Assembly: GCA_031254995.1 (NCBI GenBank)
Contig: JAIRTJ010000110.1
Coordinates: forward strand, 1 to 10,572
DNA: 10,572 bases
Source of the DNA: Eubacteriales Family XIII. Incertae Sedis bacterium
GTDB taxonomy: Bacteria; Bacillota; Clostridia; Peptostreptococcales; Anaerovoracaceae
Direction: 5' to 3'
The notes beneath the pieces are model-generated. The model was not told the origin of the DNA and did not search any database. It worked only from the letters and a program-made list of their open reading frames with translations. The translations under genes were made by a program, and so were the position numbers. Each line of letters starts with the position of its first letter. Within the stretch, counting starts at the first letter, position 1. Of this stretch, positions 1-6,015 are shown in pieces.

Positions 1-1
1 G

Positions 2-1135
2 AAGCAACGGTACTATGCGGGCGACGCCGCGGTCGCGGCGGCTCTGCGCGAATCCCTCGATTTGACGGCTATCGCTACCGTCGCGGACGTTATACCGCTC
101 ACGGACGAGAACAGAACGCTTGTAAAATACGGTCTTGCCGCCCTCAATAAGGGTAGGAGACCGGTCTTGCGCAGACTCGCGTCGGCCATCGGGCTCAAGA
201 CCGGCGAGATCGTCGCGCACAACATCGCATTCGGCATAGCGCCGCACATCAACGCCGCGGGCAGAATGGCCGACGCGTCGCCCGCAGCGGAGCTCTTTCT
301 CGCGGAGGATGAGGCGAAGGCGGATGAGATCATCGAAGAATTGATTCAATACAATGCTGAACGCCGCGAATTGCAGGAGCGTTTGACGGAACAATGCGCG
401 GAGTTGGCAAAGGAACGATACGCGGAAGATCGCATCCTTCTGCTTCGACCGTCCGGTTCGCACGAGGGCGTGTCAGGAATCGTCGCGGGCAGGGTCAAGG
501 ACAAATACGGTTTGCCTGCGATCGTGCTCTCTGAGACCTCTTCGGAAGAAGGCGGCTCCGGGTCGAATAGCCGCGCGCAAAAACTTCTCAAGGGCTCGGC
601 GAGAAGCGTGCCGGGCGCGGATATCATCGCCATGCTCAGACGTCATGCCCACATGTTTCTAAAACTGGGAGGACACGCCATGGCTGCGGGCTTTACGATG
701 ATCGAGGATAACGAGGATCTGCTGAGAGAGCTGCTGAACGAGGATATGGCCGAATTGCTTGACGCGTTTCCGGATCTGCTCGACGGCAAGGCGCGCATAG
801 ACGCAGAGGTGTCGGCACAGGAACTCACGCTCGAGTTGGCCGAACGATTGCGCATGTTTGAGCCGACGGGCATGGGAAACCCGAGACCGCTCCTGCGCCT
901 GTCGAACGTTCCCGTCAAAAATGTGAAACGCATGGGCGCGGGCGGAAGGCACATGCGCTTTACAGCCGACGGCGTACCCTGCGTACTCTTCGGCGCGGCG
1001 GAGGAATACGCCGAAATCATCGCTGAAGGAGAGGAGCTTTCTCTCACGGGCGTCCTCGACGTAAACAGTTGGAACGGAAGAGAAAGCGCGCAATTCATCG
1101 TTCGGGACGCGCGCGTCGCCGATCTCGAAGTCTGA
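2..1135 (+). CDS. recJ: Single-stranded-DNA-specific exonuclease RecJ, 3' part (5' end outside window)
   Basis: RecJ degrades single-stranded DNA 5' to 3' in recombination and mismatch or base-excision repair, using Mn2+/Mg2+ bound by its DHH domain. The reading frame is open from base 2, so the gene starts before the window and 377 residues are visible. The fragment begins inside the DHH domain: the TVADVIPL stretch carries the last metal-binding aspartate (fragment residue 29). The DHHA1 part follows, with NAAGRM (84-89), HEGVSGIVAGR (154-164), GSARS (198-202) and GGHAMAAG (223-230), then a C-terminal OB-like region that includes GMGNPRP. A Gly/Ser/Glu-rich linker lies just before GSARS. 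The DHH triad itself is upstream of the window. The gene ends with TGA 22 bp from the convergent symporter gene. Family assignment is secure; the missing N-terminus prevents a length check. Confidence 0.95.
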   Translation, partial: KQRYYAGDAAVAAALRESLDLTAIATVADVIPLTDENRTLVKYGLAALNKGRRPVLRRLASAIGLKTGEIVAHNIAFGIAPHINAAGRMADASPAAELFLAEDEAKADEIIEELIQYNAERRELQERLTEQCAELAKERYAEDRILLLRPSGSHEGVSGIVAGRVKDKYGLPAIVLSETSSEEGGSGSNSRAQKLLKGSARSVPGADIIAMLRRHAHMFLKLGGHAMAAGFTMIEDNEDLLRELLNEDMAELLDAFPDLLDGKARIDAEVSAQELTLELAERLRMFEPTGMGNPRPLLRLSNVPVKNVKRMGAGGRHMRFTADGVPCVLFGAAEEYAEIIAEGEELSLTGVLDVNSWNGRESAQFIVRDARVADLEV

Positions 1136-1151
1136 TTTCGCCGCTGAGATC
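1121..1151. repeat. Weak inverted repeat at the recJ/symporter convergence
   Basis: GATCTC (1121-1126) and GAGATC (1146-1151) form a 6-bp inverted repeat with a 19-base loop across the recJ stop codon and the 22-bp convergent gap. No T tract follows on either strand, so it is at best a weak bidirectional terminator or simply chance. No better terminator is visible in the gap. Confidence 0.2.
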
Positions 1152-1157
1152 AACGCC

Positions 1158-2696
1158 TCAATTCGCGATCTCCGCATCGTTCTCGCCGAATACCCTTTCG
1201 ATATGATCCGCTCCGTAGCGGCCTTTCGCCGTCAGTAAGCTGACGACGGGAACGACGACGAGCGAGATTGCCATGGCCGCGACGCCGAACTGAGGCGCCA
1301 AGCCCTTCGCGGCTTCAAACCCGATTTGCGCCGTGTTGTATGCGAGCAACGATCCGACGACGACGGGACCCGCGAGCAATCCTGACCACGCGCCCGCGCG
1401 CGTGATGAATCTGCTGTACAATCCCCAGATGAACGGACCGATAAAGGAACCCGCCACGACGCCCCATGAAAAGCTCATCAAATTGACGATAAACGAGATG
1501 TTCATCGTCGCGAACAGGAAGGAGAGCGCCACGAAGATCATGCAGAATGCGCGCATTACCATTACGTGAGTCCTCTTGCCGATGTTCGGTTTTATCTCCT
1601 CGATCAGGTCGATCGTGACAGCCGAGCTGGACGACAGCACGAGGGCCGACAGGGTAGACATGGATGCGGACAGAAGGAGGAGCATGACGATGCACAGAAT
1701 GATTACGGAAAACACGTCGTTCGTCAATGCGTTCGTCAATACCGTCGGGATGACAAAATCGTATCCGCCCTCGATATCCGGCATACCGTTCGCGTTCGAT
1801 TTAATGAATAGATGCGAAAGCGAGCCCGTAAAATACGCGCCGCAACCGATGAACAGCGCAAATATCGTAGATACGACGGTTGCGATTCGTATGCTGCCTC
1901 CCTCCTTGATCGCATAGTACTTGTGAATCATCTGAGGCATGCCCCAGACGCCGAAGCTCGTCAGCATGATGTTGACGAAGAGCATCTTTCCGTTTGCGCC
2001 GCCCGTTGGATTGACCAAGGACGGATCGATCGCCCTGAGACGTTCAAACGCTTGAGAAAAACCGCCGACCTCGGGTTGGTTTACGAGCAAAATCACCATG
2101 CACGACAGGCCGAATATCATGATGCAACCCTGAATGAGATCGTTCCACGCCGTGGCGACATAGCCGCCCAGCGCCAGGTACGCGGCGGTCAAAACCGCCA
2201 CGATGGCCATGCAGATCGTAGGAGACGCTTGCGTGAATATGACGCTGAACAGCGAGCCGAGTCCCTTGTAGACGCCGGCCGCATAGGGTACCAAGAATAT
2301 GAATATGATGAGCGCGGCGAAGATCTTCATGCGCTTGCTTAAAAACCTCGCCGAAAAAAATTCGGGCATGGTTCTCGCATCCAATTTGTGCGTCATGCGT
2401 CGTGTGGGTTTCGCGAGGACGAGCCAAGCGATGAGACAACCGAGTGCGGCGTTGCCAATGCCGATCCAAATGCTGCCCATGCCGACGATCCAACCGAACA
2501 TACCCGCATATCCGATGAAGATTACGGCGGAAAAATATGAGGCGCCGTATGAAAATGCCGAAAGCAACGGACCCATATTTCTCCCCGCAAGCAAAAAGCC
2601 TTCCATCGTCTTCGTCTTGCGAGATGAAAACACCCCAACCAAAACGCTTACGACCGTAAAGGCCCCAAGGGAAATCACAGCGATCGTCTGCAACAT
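1158..2696 (-). CDS. Sodium:solute symporter (SSS family), substrate unknown
   Basis: A 512-residue inner-membrane protein that should couple Na+ influx to uptake of a small solute. Family members carry proline, pantothenate, sugars, monocarboxylates and other solutes. It has about 13 hydrophobic segments, starting with one at residues 5-24. Family marks are a first transmembrane loop GFLLAGRNMGPLLSAFSYGA (34-52), the GGYVATAWNDLIQG signature (177-190), and SASMSTLSALVLSSSSA (343-359), in which Ser347/Thr348 match the conserved Na2-site Ser/Thr of PutP. The length is normal for the family. The ATG at 2696 is preceded on the minus strand by AGGAAGG and AGGA tracts at suitable spacing. The gene stands alone, converges on recJ, and has a promoter about 270 bp upstream. 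The substrate cannot be read from the sequence; PutP- or PanF-like activity is possible but unproven. Confidence 0.9.
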   Translation of the reverse strand: MLQTIAVISLGAFTVVSVLVGVFSSRKTKTMEGFLLAGRNMGPLLSAFSYGASYFSAVIFIGYAGMFGWIVGMGSIWIGIGNAALGCLIAWLVLAKPTRRMTHKLDARTMPEFFSARFLSKRMKIFAALIIFIFLVPYAAGVYKGLGSLFSVIFTQASPTICMAIVAVLTAAYLALGGYVATAWNDLIQGCIMIFGLSCMVILLVNQPEVGGFSQAFERLRAIDPSLVNPTGGANGKMLFVNIMLTSFGVWGMPQMIHKYYAIKEGGSIRIATVVSTIFALFIGCGAYFTGSLSHLFIKSNANGMPDIEGGYDFVIPTVLTNALTNDVFSVIILCIVMLLLLSASMSTLSALVLSSSSAVTIDLIEEIKPNIGKRTHVMVMRAFCMIFVALSFLFATMNISFIVNLMSFSWGVVAGSFIGPFIWGLYSRFITRAGAWSGLLAGPVVVGSLLAYNTAQIGFEAAKGLAPQFGVAAMAISLVVVPVVSLLTAKGRYGADHIERVFGENDAEIAN

Positions 2697-2957
2697 GATG
2701 TTTTCCTGCCTTCCTTCTGACGCCGCGCGAACCGGATTTCGAAAACCCGTCTCAGTGACGTCGCTTCATGAATTGCGCGCTCGCGCCGCCGGGCGCAAAA
2801 CTCCGCAATGACTGCCGCGTTTCGCCGTTCGGAGACTCGAGGCATCCGTCTCCGCATCGGACTTGGCGAAACAGCTCCTACATATACCTCGCAAAACGCG
2901 TTTCCGCGCGGACGAACCCCGCGTCGCGATAAGAATGCGTCTTGCGTGTACGCTACG
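2697..2957 (-). promoter_or_regulatory. Long structured 5' leader of the symporter gene
   Basis: About 260 bases separate the predicted transcription start (near 2957) from the symporter ATG. I see no convincing gene here. Several stems can form: CGCGG 2907-2911 with CCGCG 2919-2923 (7-base loop); a two-part stem with outer arms TTCGCC 2821-2826 and GGCGAA 2865-2870 and perfect inner arms CGGAGAC 2830-2836 and GTCTCCG 2848-2854; TTGCGC 2773-2778 with GCGCAA 2793-2798; and an imperfect palindrome centred on TTCGAA at 2732-2749, just upstream of the ribosome binding site. No known riboswitch core was recognised. The sequence is GC-rich, so some stems are expected by chance. Confidence 0.4.
2732..2749. 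repeat. Imperfect 18-bp palindrome upstream of the symporter ribosome binding site
   Basis: This site is centred on TTCGAA and has seven of nine symmetric pairs. It starts about 36 bp upstream of the symporter start codon. It could be an operator for a dimeric regulator or part of the leader fold. No matching copy was noticed elsewhere in the window. Confidence 0.3.
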
Positions 2958-2963
2958 CTGAAA

Positions 2964-2992
2964 ATGATAACACAGTCAGCTTCAATTGACAA
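2964..2992 (-). promoter_or_regulatory. Sigma-A-type promoter for the symporter gene
   Basis: Read on the minus strand, a -35 TTGTCA (2992-2987) and a -10 TATCAT (2969-2964) are separated by exactly 17 bases, with five of six consensus bases in each box. AT-rich sequence lies upstream of the -35. Transcription would start near 2957 and run toward the symporter. Confidence 0.7.
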
Positions 2993-3020
2993 GGGAAGAA
3001 TCTCTTTTCATGGAATTGGA

Positions 3021-3035
3021 AATATTCACAATATT
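3021..3035. repeat. AATATT-3-AATATT inverted repeat upstream of the symporter promoter
   Basis: Two AATATT half-sites (each self-complementary) sit at 3021-3026 and 3030-3035 with a CAC spacer, in an AT-rich patch about 28 bp upstream of the symporter -35 box. The position would suit an activator or UP-element function. The sequence shows only the symmetry; the function is inference. Confidence 0.35.
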
Positions 3036-3066
3036 GGATGAAATTATGCTAGCGTTCCCGCCTCGC

Positions 3067-3097
3067 AACAAGCGGTCATTCATCCCGCCGTCTTGTT
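3067..3097. repeat. Inverted repeat downstream of yerC
   Basis: AACAAGCGG (3067-3075) pairs with CCG (3088-3090) and CTTGTT (3092-3097), leaving one unpaired T. The repeat lies about 45 bp beyond the yerC stop codon and could end yerC transcription. However, the only T tract follows it on the + strand, where no gene is upstream, so terminator status is doubtful. The rest of 2998-3141 shows no gene. Confidence 0.3.
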
Positions 3098-3141
3098 TTC
3101 TGCGACGCGTATGCCGGTGCGATCCGTTCGGCGGATTATGC

Positions 3142-3438
3142 CTAGGCGCGGTTCAGTCGCTCGAGAGCTTTTTTGTATCCGTCCGCCCCGTATTTGAGGC
3201 AACGACTGATCCGACTGATGGTCGCCGTGCTGGTCTTCGTCCGCTGTTCGATATCCTGATACGTGCGGTTTTCCGACAGCAGTTTTGCGATGTAAAACCG
3301 TTGCGCGATGGCTTTCAATTCGCCTACGGTGCAGACATCCTCGAAAAAGCGATAGCAATCCTCCTTCGTTTCCAGAGAGAGAATCGCGCCGAAAAGCAAC
3401 TCGGTTTCTTCATTCGCGAATTTTGATTTGTATGCCAT
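3142..3438 (-). CDS. yerC: YerC/YecD family TrpR-like transcriptional regulator
   Basis: A 98-residue all-helical DNA-binding protein of the TrpR superfamily, in the YerC/YecD subgroup common in Bacillota. Its target genes are generally uncharacterised. The family pattern is clear: ELLFGAILSLETKEDCYRFF (13-32), then DVCTVGELKAIAQR (34-47), then a helix-turn-helix NRTYQDIEQRTKTSTATISR (57-76) ending in RCLKYGADGY (79-88). The length matches the family. The ATG at 3438 has a strong GGGAGG ribosome binding site seven bases upstream on the minus strand. It is divergent from the dehydrogenase gene and is driven by a perfect consensus promoter. There is an inverted repeat in its leader, so autoregulation or control of the divergent gene is plausible but unproven. 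Whether it binds a small-molecule co-repressor is unknown. Confidence 0.92.
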   Translation of the reverse strand: MAYKSKFANEETELLFGAILSLETKEDCYRFFEDVCTVGELKAIAQRFYIAKLLSENRTYQDIEQRTKTSTATISRISRCLKYGADGYKKALERLNRA

Positions 3439-3472
3439 GAGATATCCTCCCGTCCGCGGCGACGCATTCGAG

Positions 3473-3493
3473 ATCGCACCGCTCGCGTGCGAT
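3473..3493. repeat. Perfect 7-7-7 inverted repeat in the yerC leader
   Basis: ATCGCAC (3473-3479) and GTGCGAT (3487-3493) are perfect inverted arms around a 7-base spacer. They lie about 30-50 bases after the predicted yerC transcription start and about 35 bases upstream of its ATG. It may be an operator for a dimeric helix-turn-helix protein such as YerC itself, or an RNA hairpin near the ribosome binding site. Confidence 0.45.
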
Positions 3494-3529
3494 TGTCCGT
3501 CGTCGTTTGCTTTAGCGCGTTACAGTGTG

Positions 3530-3558
3530 ATTATATGTCGCGGCGAACGGTTTGTCAA
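3530..3558 (-). promoter_or_regulatory. Perfect consensus sigma-A promoter for yerC
   Basis: On the minus strand, TTGACA (3558-3553) and TATAAT (3535-3530) are separated by exactly 17 bases, which is a full match to the vegetative consensus. Transcription would start near 3523, giving yerC a leader of about 85 bases. Such a strong promoter suggests either high expression or a promoter held in check by a repressor. Confidence 0.85.
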
Positions 3559-3649
3559 TACGCTTGCGAGATGTCGGCCGCCGCGTCACGCCGGGAGATC
3601 GAGATATCAGGCAGAGCTTCGCGAGATTTATCGACTTCCGGCGGAAGGA

Positions 3650-3670
3650 GAGCAGGCCGCGTGCCTGTTC
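3650..3670. repeat. 21-bp inverted repeat just upstream of the dehydrogenase -35 box
   Basis: GAGCAGGC (3650-3657) and GCCTGTTC (3663-3670) form an 8-bp inverted repeat with one mismatch (G-U in RNA) and a 5-base spacer. It ends eight bases before the dehydrogenase -35 box. Its position is suitable for an operator. Nothing else is recognised in the 120 bp between the two divergent -35 boxes. Confidence 0.35.
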
Positions 3671-3678
3671 TGCGCGTT

Positions 3679-3707
3679 TTGAATAATCGTCGGATTTGCG
3701 TTATAAT
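3679..3707 (+). promoter_or_regulatory. Sigma-A-type promoter for the hydroxyacid dehydrogenase gene
   Basis: A -35 TTGAAT (3679-3684, four of six consensus bases) and a perfect -10 TATAAT (3702-3707) are spaced by 17 bases. Transcription would start near 3714, about 58 bases upstream of the ATG at 3772. Confidence 0.7.
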
Positions 3708-3771
3708 ATTTTAACGCGGAGAACGATTTCGACAACGTCGTTTTCGCGCGTCAAAAAGGAGGCATTCTGCG

Positions 3772-4737
3772 ATGAAGATTACGGTATTGGACGGATTTAC
3801 GGAAAACCCCGGCGACCTGAGTTGGGCGCCGTTGGAAGAGTTGGGAGATCTGACGGTGTACGACCGCACTTCCGTGACCGACATAGTTGAGATCACGGCG
3901 CGGATCGGCGATGCTGAAGCGGTTTATACGAACAAGACGCCGTTGTCCGAAGAGGTGTTCGAGCGTTGCCCGAGCATTCGGTTCGTGTGCGTTTTGGCGA
4001 CAGGATACAATGTGGCGGATACGGAGGCTGCGGCGAAAAGGGGAATTCCCGTCTGCAACGTGCCGGCCTACGGCACGGAGGCGGTTGGACAATTTGCGAT
4101 CGCCCTGTTGTTGGAAATTTGCCACCGCATCGGCCATCACGATCGAGCGGTGCACGAGGGGCGATGGGCTCAGTCGCAGGATTTCTGCTTTTGGGATTAC
4201 CCGCTGATCGAATTGCAAAACAAGACCATCGGCATCATCGGATTCGGCAAGATCGGGCAGGTGACCGGCCGTATCGCGAAGTCGATGGGAATGCGGGTGT
4301 TGGCGAGCGGTTCTCGCCCGAGCGAACAAGGGAGGGCAATCGCCGAGTACGTGTCGACGGATGAAATATTCGCCGAATCGGACGTGATCGCCCTGCATTG
4401 TCCGCTTCTTCCGGAAACGGAGGGCTTCATCAACAAGGACAGCATCGCGAAAATGAAGGACGGTGTGATCATCATCAACAACGGCCGCGGCAAGTTGATA
4501 GAGGAACGCGATTTGGCTCAGGCGCTGGATAGCGGGAAGGTTTACGCCGCGGGACTTGACGTGGCCTCCGAGGAACCGATACGCGCCGACAATCCGCTTT
4601 TGAAGGCAAAGAACTGCATCATCACGCCGCATATCAGTTGGGCATCGAAGGAGAGCCGACAACGGCTGATGGATGTCGCTGTTGAAAATCTCAGGATGTT
4701 CATCGCGGGCTCCCCGATCAATGTTGTGAACGCTTAA
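3772..4737 (+). CDS. D-isomer-specific 2-hydroxyacid dehydrogenase (glycerate dehydrogenase/hydroxypyruvate reductase-like)
   Basis: A 321-residue cytosolic enzyme expected to interconvert a 2-keto acid and a D-2-hydroxy acid with NAD(P)H; hydroxypyruvate/D-glycerate is the closest guess. The Rossmann motif GFGKIG lies at 157-162. The catalytic residues of the family are present: Arg239 in NNGRG, Glu268 in DVASEEP and His287 in TPHISWA. The early NPGDLSWAPLEELGDLTVYDR (12-32) is typical of this subgroup. Length is normal. The start ATG has AAGGAGG (3756-3762) nine bases upstream. The end of the second Rossmann strand reads ASGSRPS (178-184), with no acidic residue where NAD-specific enzymes usually have Asp, so NADP(H) use is possible. 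The gene is monocistronic by its own promoter and terminator. The exact substrate is not decidable from sequence alone. Confidence 0.88.
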   Translation: MKITVLDGFTENPGDLSWAPLEELGDLTVYDRTSVTDIVEITARIGDAEAVYTNKTPLSEEVFERCPSIRFVCVLATGYNVADTEAAAKRGIPVCNVPAYGTEAVGQFAIALLLEICHRIGHHDRAVHEGRWAQSQDFCFWDYPLIELQNKTIGIIGFGKIGQVTGRIAKSMGMRVLASGSRPSEQGRAIAEYVSTDEIFAESDVIALHCPLLPETEGFINKDSIAKMKDGVIIINNGRGKLIEERDLAQALDSGKVYAAGLDVASEEPIRADNPLLKAKNCIITPHISWASKESRQRLMDVAVENLRMFIAGSPINVVNA

Positions 4738-4739
4738 CC

Positions 4740-4760
4740 CGCGAGATTTCGCGATTTTTT
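4740..4760 (+). terminator. Rho-independent terminator of the dehydrogenase gene
   Basis: A short perfect stem CGCGA (4740-4744) / TCGCG (4749-4753) with a GATT loop is followed by A and six T residues (4755-4760). It begins three bases after the stop codon. The stem is short, so efficiency may be moderate. Confidence 0.7.
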
Positions 4761-4774
4761 CGCTCTCGAGAGAG

Positions 4775-4820
4775 AAAAGGCCTCTGCGGATCACAAATGA
4801 CTGCGCTTGTGCCTTTTTTT
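4775..4820 (+). terminator. Second terminator-like hairpin with a long T tract
   Basis: AAAAGGC (4775-4781) can pair with GCCTTTT (4811-4817), with an inner ACAA (4793-4796) / TTGT (4807-4810) stem and an unpaired stretch on the 5' side. Seven T residues run from 4814 to 4820. It lies directly before the permease promoter and would back up the first terminator. Confidence 0.5.
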
Positions 4821-4830
4821 GTGATATAAT
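4802..4830 (+). promoter_or_regulatory. Extended -10 promoter for the AEC permease gene
   Basis: TGATATAAT (4822-4830) is an extended -10 element with a perfect TATAAT. The matching -35 position (TGCGCT, 4802-4807) is weak. The spacer overlaps the terminator T tract. The predicted start is near 4837, about 84 bases upstream of the permease ATG; the leader shows no recognised element. Confidence 0.6.
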
Positions 4831-4920
4831 GGAATCGCTCGATGTCCCCGTTTCCGAAATCAATTGAATTCAAGTCGCAGGAAAGACGGAGCGCGTTTGC
4901 GATCATTCGGAGGTCTTTTG

Positions 4921-5868
4921 ATGGCGTTGCTGAATATTGTCAGCATTTTCATATTTGTAATCGTTGGCTTTGTCGTGTCGAGGGCCGGCATGCTTCCCTT
5001 GGAGTCCGGAAAATACCTGTCGAGCATCGTCATCAACATCGCGGCTCCTTGCGCGGTGATCCATTCCATGAGCGAGCAGGAGCGCAACAGGGAATCGCTT
5101 TCTCTCATGCTCATCATCCTCATCGCGTATGTCGGTTCCTTCGTCTTGTCATTGTTGGTCGCTAAGCTTTTTTGCAAGATTCTCAAGACGGACAAGAGCG
5201 AACAAGTGATTTACGAGAATACGACCGTTTTTACGAACAACGCGTTCATGGGATGGCCTCTCGCCTACGCGCTATACGGATCCAAGGGCTTGTTTCTCAT
5301 GGTTCTTATGGGCGGAATTTCGCCGATGTTCGTGTATTCGTTCGGCGCTTGGAATTTGATAAGAGGCCGAAATCCCAAGGATTCCGCAGCATCCGCTCCG
5401 AATTTCAGCCCGAAGGATTTGATCAATGTGCCGATTGTTTCCTCGTTCATCGGCCTTTTGATATTCTTTCTTCAAATAGATATTCCCGCGTTCATCGACG
5501 ACGCGATTTCGCTCGCAGGCTCGATGATGACGCCGCTGTGCATGATCGTTGTCGGCATTCAGCTCACGGAAAGCAAGATAAAGGTTCTCGTCTCGAATTA
5601 CCGACTGGCGACCTTTACGGTCGTAAAGCTCCTGATCATACCCGCGTTGATTTTCGCCGTTTTGTTGCCGTTCGATCTCGACCCGTTGCCCGTGTGCATC
5701 ATCCTGTTAAACGTCATGTTGCCCGGCGCGGCGGTCATTCCTGTCTTGGCCGAAGTCTACGGCGCGAATACGCGTCTTGCCGCGGAAGCGACATTTTTGA
5801 CGACCTTGTTTTCGATGATTACGATCCCTCTGATCTCAGCAGGCCTTTCTTCGTATTTCGGGGTTTGA
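4921..5868 (+). CDS. AEC (auxin efflux carrier) family transporter
   Basis: A 315-residue polytopic inner-membrane protein of the AEC/Mem_trans family. Bacterial members are carriers of organic acids such as malate or malonate, or of amino acids. The typical two-halves arrangement of about five plus five hydrophobic segments is visible: residues 3-20, 31-48, 61-83, 103-118, 122-145, then 168-186, 195-215, 230-250, 256-276 and 291-312. The conserved first-half motif TVFTNNAFMGWPLAYALYG (102-120) and MLPGAAVIPVLAEVYG (266-281) near the end support the family. I chose ATG 4921 because GGAGGT (4909-4914) lies six bases upstream. The frame is open back to a TTG at 4864, but that start has no suitable ribosome binding site. 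It has its own promoter. The substrate is unknown and the neighbouring genes do not reveal it. Confidence 0.88.
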   Translation: MALLNIVSIFIFVIVGFVVSRAGMLPLESGKYLSSIVINIAAPCAVIHSMSEQERNRESLSLMLIILIAYVGSFVLSLLVAKLFCKILKTDKSEQVIYENTTVFTNNAFMGWPLAYALYGSKGLFLMVLMGGISPMFVYSFGAWNLIRGRNPKDSAASAPNFSPKDLINVPIVSSFIGLLIFFLQIDIPAFIDDAISLAGSMMTPLCMIVVGIQLTESKIKVLVSNYRLATFTVVKLLIIPALIFAVLLPFDLDPLPVCIILLNVMLPGAAVIPVLAEVYGANTRLAAEATFLTTLFSMITIPLISAGLSSYFGV

Positions 5869-5919
5869 GGTCGCGACTCACCGGAAGGGGCAAGATCCGA
5901 TCCGAATGGATGCGCGAGA

Positions 5920-5948
5920 TTGACAACGTATAACGAATTCGCTACAAT
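5920..5948 (+). promoter_or_regulatory. Sigma-A promoter of the fab operon
   Basis: A perfect -35 TTGACA (5920-5925) and -10 TACAAT (5943-5948) are separated by 17 bases. The start would be near 5955. A CGAATTCG palindrome (5934-5941) sits in the spacer, and a weak GATTT/AAATC inverted repeat (5950-5954, 5961-5965) straddles the start; either could be an operator. No FapR-type TTAGTACC...GGTACTAA site is present. No terminator is evident between the permease stop (5868) and this promoter, so some read-through is possible. Confidence 0.8.
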
Positions 5949-5971
5949 CGATTTGGCGATAAATCATTTTC

Positions 5972-5994
5972 GCGGGCGAAACAGATGCGCCCGC
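5972..5994 (+). promoter_or_regulatory. GC-rich hairpin directly before the fabK ribosome binding site
   Basis: GCGGGCG (5972-5978) and CGCCCGC (5988-5994) are perfect inverted arms with a 9-base loop. The stem ends four bases before the AAGGAG Shine-Dalgarno. There is no T tract, so it is not a terminator. It lies in the 5' leader and could affect ribosome access or mRNA stability. Confidence 0.5.
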
Positions 5995-6015
5995 CGCAAA
6001 AGGAGAAGACCGGCG

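Noticed and set aside
2675..2992. 105-codon minus-strand frame in the symporter leader
   Set aside because: Its TTG start coincides with the -35 box of the symporter promoter, it would lie largely in the leader and overlap the symporter start, and the Arg-rich product resembles no family.
3428..3714. Plus-strand frames between yerC and the dehydrogenase
   Set aside because: They overlap two good promoters and the yerC start region, have no ribosome binding sites, and encode Cys/Arg-rich nonsense-like sequence.
3751..4863. 370-codon open frame on the minus strand
   Set aside because: It is antisense to the dehydrogenase gene, whose motifs and ribosome binding site are clear. It has no recognisable domain, is rich in Arg and His, and is a composition-driven shadow.
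5861..5880. TGAG/CTCA hairpin after the permease stop as a terminator
   Set aside because: The stem is only four base pairs and no T tract follows.
5920..6015. Longer N-terminus for FabK starting at 5920
   Set aside because: The TTG overlaps the -35 box and lies upstream of the predicted transcription start. The FabK family begins near MEDISKLLGI, which has its own ribosome binding site at 6016.
5920..6015. FapR operator in the fab promoter
   Set aside because: I looked for the TTAGTACC...GGTACTAA type palindrome and found no match.
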